NCBI GenBank assembly: GCA_025458365.1
Contig: JALOSP010000088.1
Location: forward strand, 1 to 6,316
Source of the DNA: Hyphomonadaceae bacterium
Lineage (GTDB): Bacteria > Pseudomonadota > Alphaproteobacteria > Caulobacterales > Aquidulcibacteraceae
Direction of reading: 5' to 3'
DNA: 6,316 bases
This document shows positions 6,043 to 6,316 of the stretch, one piece after another. The first letter of the stretch is position 1. Each line of letters begins with the position of its first letter. Under the pieces are notes generated by a model that was not told the origin of the DNA, did no database searches, and saw only the letters and a list, made by a program, of their open reading frames with translations. A program made the position numbers and the translations under genes.

Positions 6043-6236
6043 CGCCTTCCACGCGGCGCGAAACAAGCACCATCCTGCCTTAGCGTCCAGTGGGCGGGCG
6101 GGGAAAGTGGCAGGGGCCCAGCACCCACCACCATCCCTGCCCTCGCCGCTTGACGTGCTGGCGGCTGACTTCCAAGACGCGGGCAAAGATTGATGATGGT
6201 GGGCCGGGACAATGCCGGGCGACACCGCACACACTC

Positions 6237-6242
6237 AAGGAG
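6237..6242 (+). promoter_or_regulatory. Shine-Dalgarno AAGGAG of the SDR gene
   Basis: A full AAGGAG lies seven bases before the ATG at 6250. This near-ideal site makes the start of the truncated gene secure. Confidence 0.8.
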
Positions 6243-6249
6243 CACCGCC

Positions 6250-6316
6250 ATGACAGACATCCGCTTTGACGGCCAGGTGGCCATTGTGACCGGCGCCGGT
6301 GGCGGTCTGGGCAGGC
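6250..6316 (+). CDS. Short-chain dehydrogenase/reductase (SDR), N-terminal fragment cut by window end
   Basis: Only the first 22 codons are present and the gene continues past the window. They show the start of a classical SDR Rossmann fold: FDGQVAIVTGAGGGLGR, a hydrophobic beta strand (residues 10-13) leading into the TGAGGGLG nucleotide-binding motif (T14-G21) of the TGxxxGxG type that holds NAD(P)H. The F-D-G-x-V opening with three consecutive glycines resembles the (3R)-hydroxyacyl-CoA dehydrogenase/HSD17B4-like group of SDRs, but 22 residues are too few to assign a substrate. It is divergent from the S46 peptidase and has a strong ribosome-binding site. Confidence 0.85.
   Translation, partial: MTDIRFDGQVAIVTGAGGGLGR

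Larger units (their letters stand above)
6003..6249. promoter_or_regulatory. Divergent intergenic region between the S46 peptidase and SDR genes
   Basis: This 247-base non-coding stretch must hold the promoters of both divergent genes. It contains the REP-like fragment (6020-6042), a seven-base inverted repeat (GGCAGGG 6109-6115 and CCCTGCC 6135-6141), and a longer imperfect inverted repeat (6124-6135 with 6192-6203, 11 of 12 matching). TTGACG at 6150-6155 resembles a -35 box facing the SDR gene, but no good -10 box lies 16-18 bases further. No clear promoter is visible toward the peptidase. Confidence 0.4.

Noticed and set aside
6150..6178. Promoter for the SDR gene from TTGACG at 6150
   Set aside because: The -35-like hexamer is good, but nothing resembling a -10 box lies at 16-18 bases; it is mentioned only as part of the intergenic region.
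6003..6284. N-terminal extension of the S46 protein to a start at 6284
   Set aside because: It would overlap the SDR start, run through a repeat fragment that gives the typical spurious PAFAGIT peptide, and bury the signal peptide about 100 residues inside the protein.

Overview
The window reads as ordinary chromosomal DNA from a GC-rich alphaproteobacterium, most probably a member of the Sphingomonadales. This is inferred from the strong G/C bias at third codon positions, the short zinc-less type of glutamyl-tRNA synthetase, a Sec-exported S46 dipeptidyl-peptidase, and a fragment of the dispersed 'ATTCCCGCGAAAG' repeat common in such genomes. No single marker fixes the genus. There are no tRNA or rRNA genes, insertion sequences, CRISPR arrays or phage genes.

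Layout. Two genes point right at the left end: a complete HIT-family nucleotide-binding protein (52-492) and an uncharacterised 286-residue protein with internally repeated helical modules (589-1449). Three genes then run leftward: gltX (1478-2809), a membrane-anchored XpaC-family protein (2903-3790) and a secreted S46 peptidase (3897-6002). The 589 gene and gltX converge across a 28-base gap with a GC-rich inverted repeat over the end of gltX. At the right edge, an SDR oxidoreductase begins on the plus strand (6250, cut by the window). It is divergent from the peptidase across a 247-base intergenic region, the only sizeable non-coding stretch.

The three leftward genes are separated by 93 and 106 bases and each has its own ribosome-binding site. 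The gap before gltX holds a hairpin and a promoter-like pair, so gltX is probably expressed at least partly on its own. The neighbours share no obvious pathway: nucleotide hydrolysis, aminoacylation, an envelope-associated protein and periplasmic dipeptide release. I see no convincing new multi-gene system. The items most worth a second look are the uncharacterised modular protein, the XpaC protein without a visible TelA partner, the predicted DPP7-like specificity of the peptidase, and the repeat fragment beside the peptidase start codon. For five of the six genes the start codon was chosen by Shine-Dalgarno spacing; for three of these this meant rejecting a longer GTG or TTG reading.
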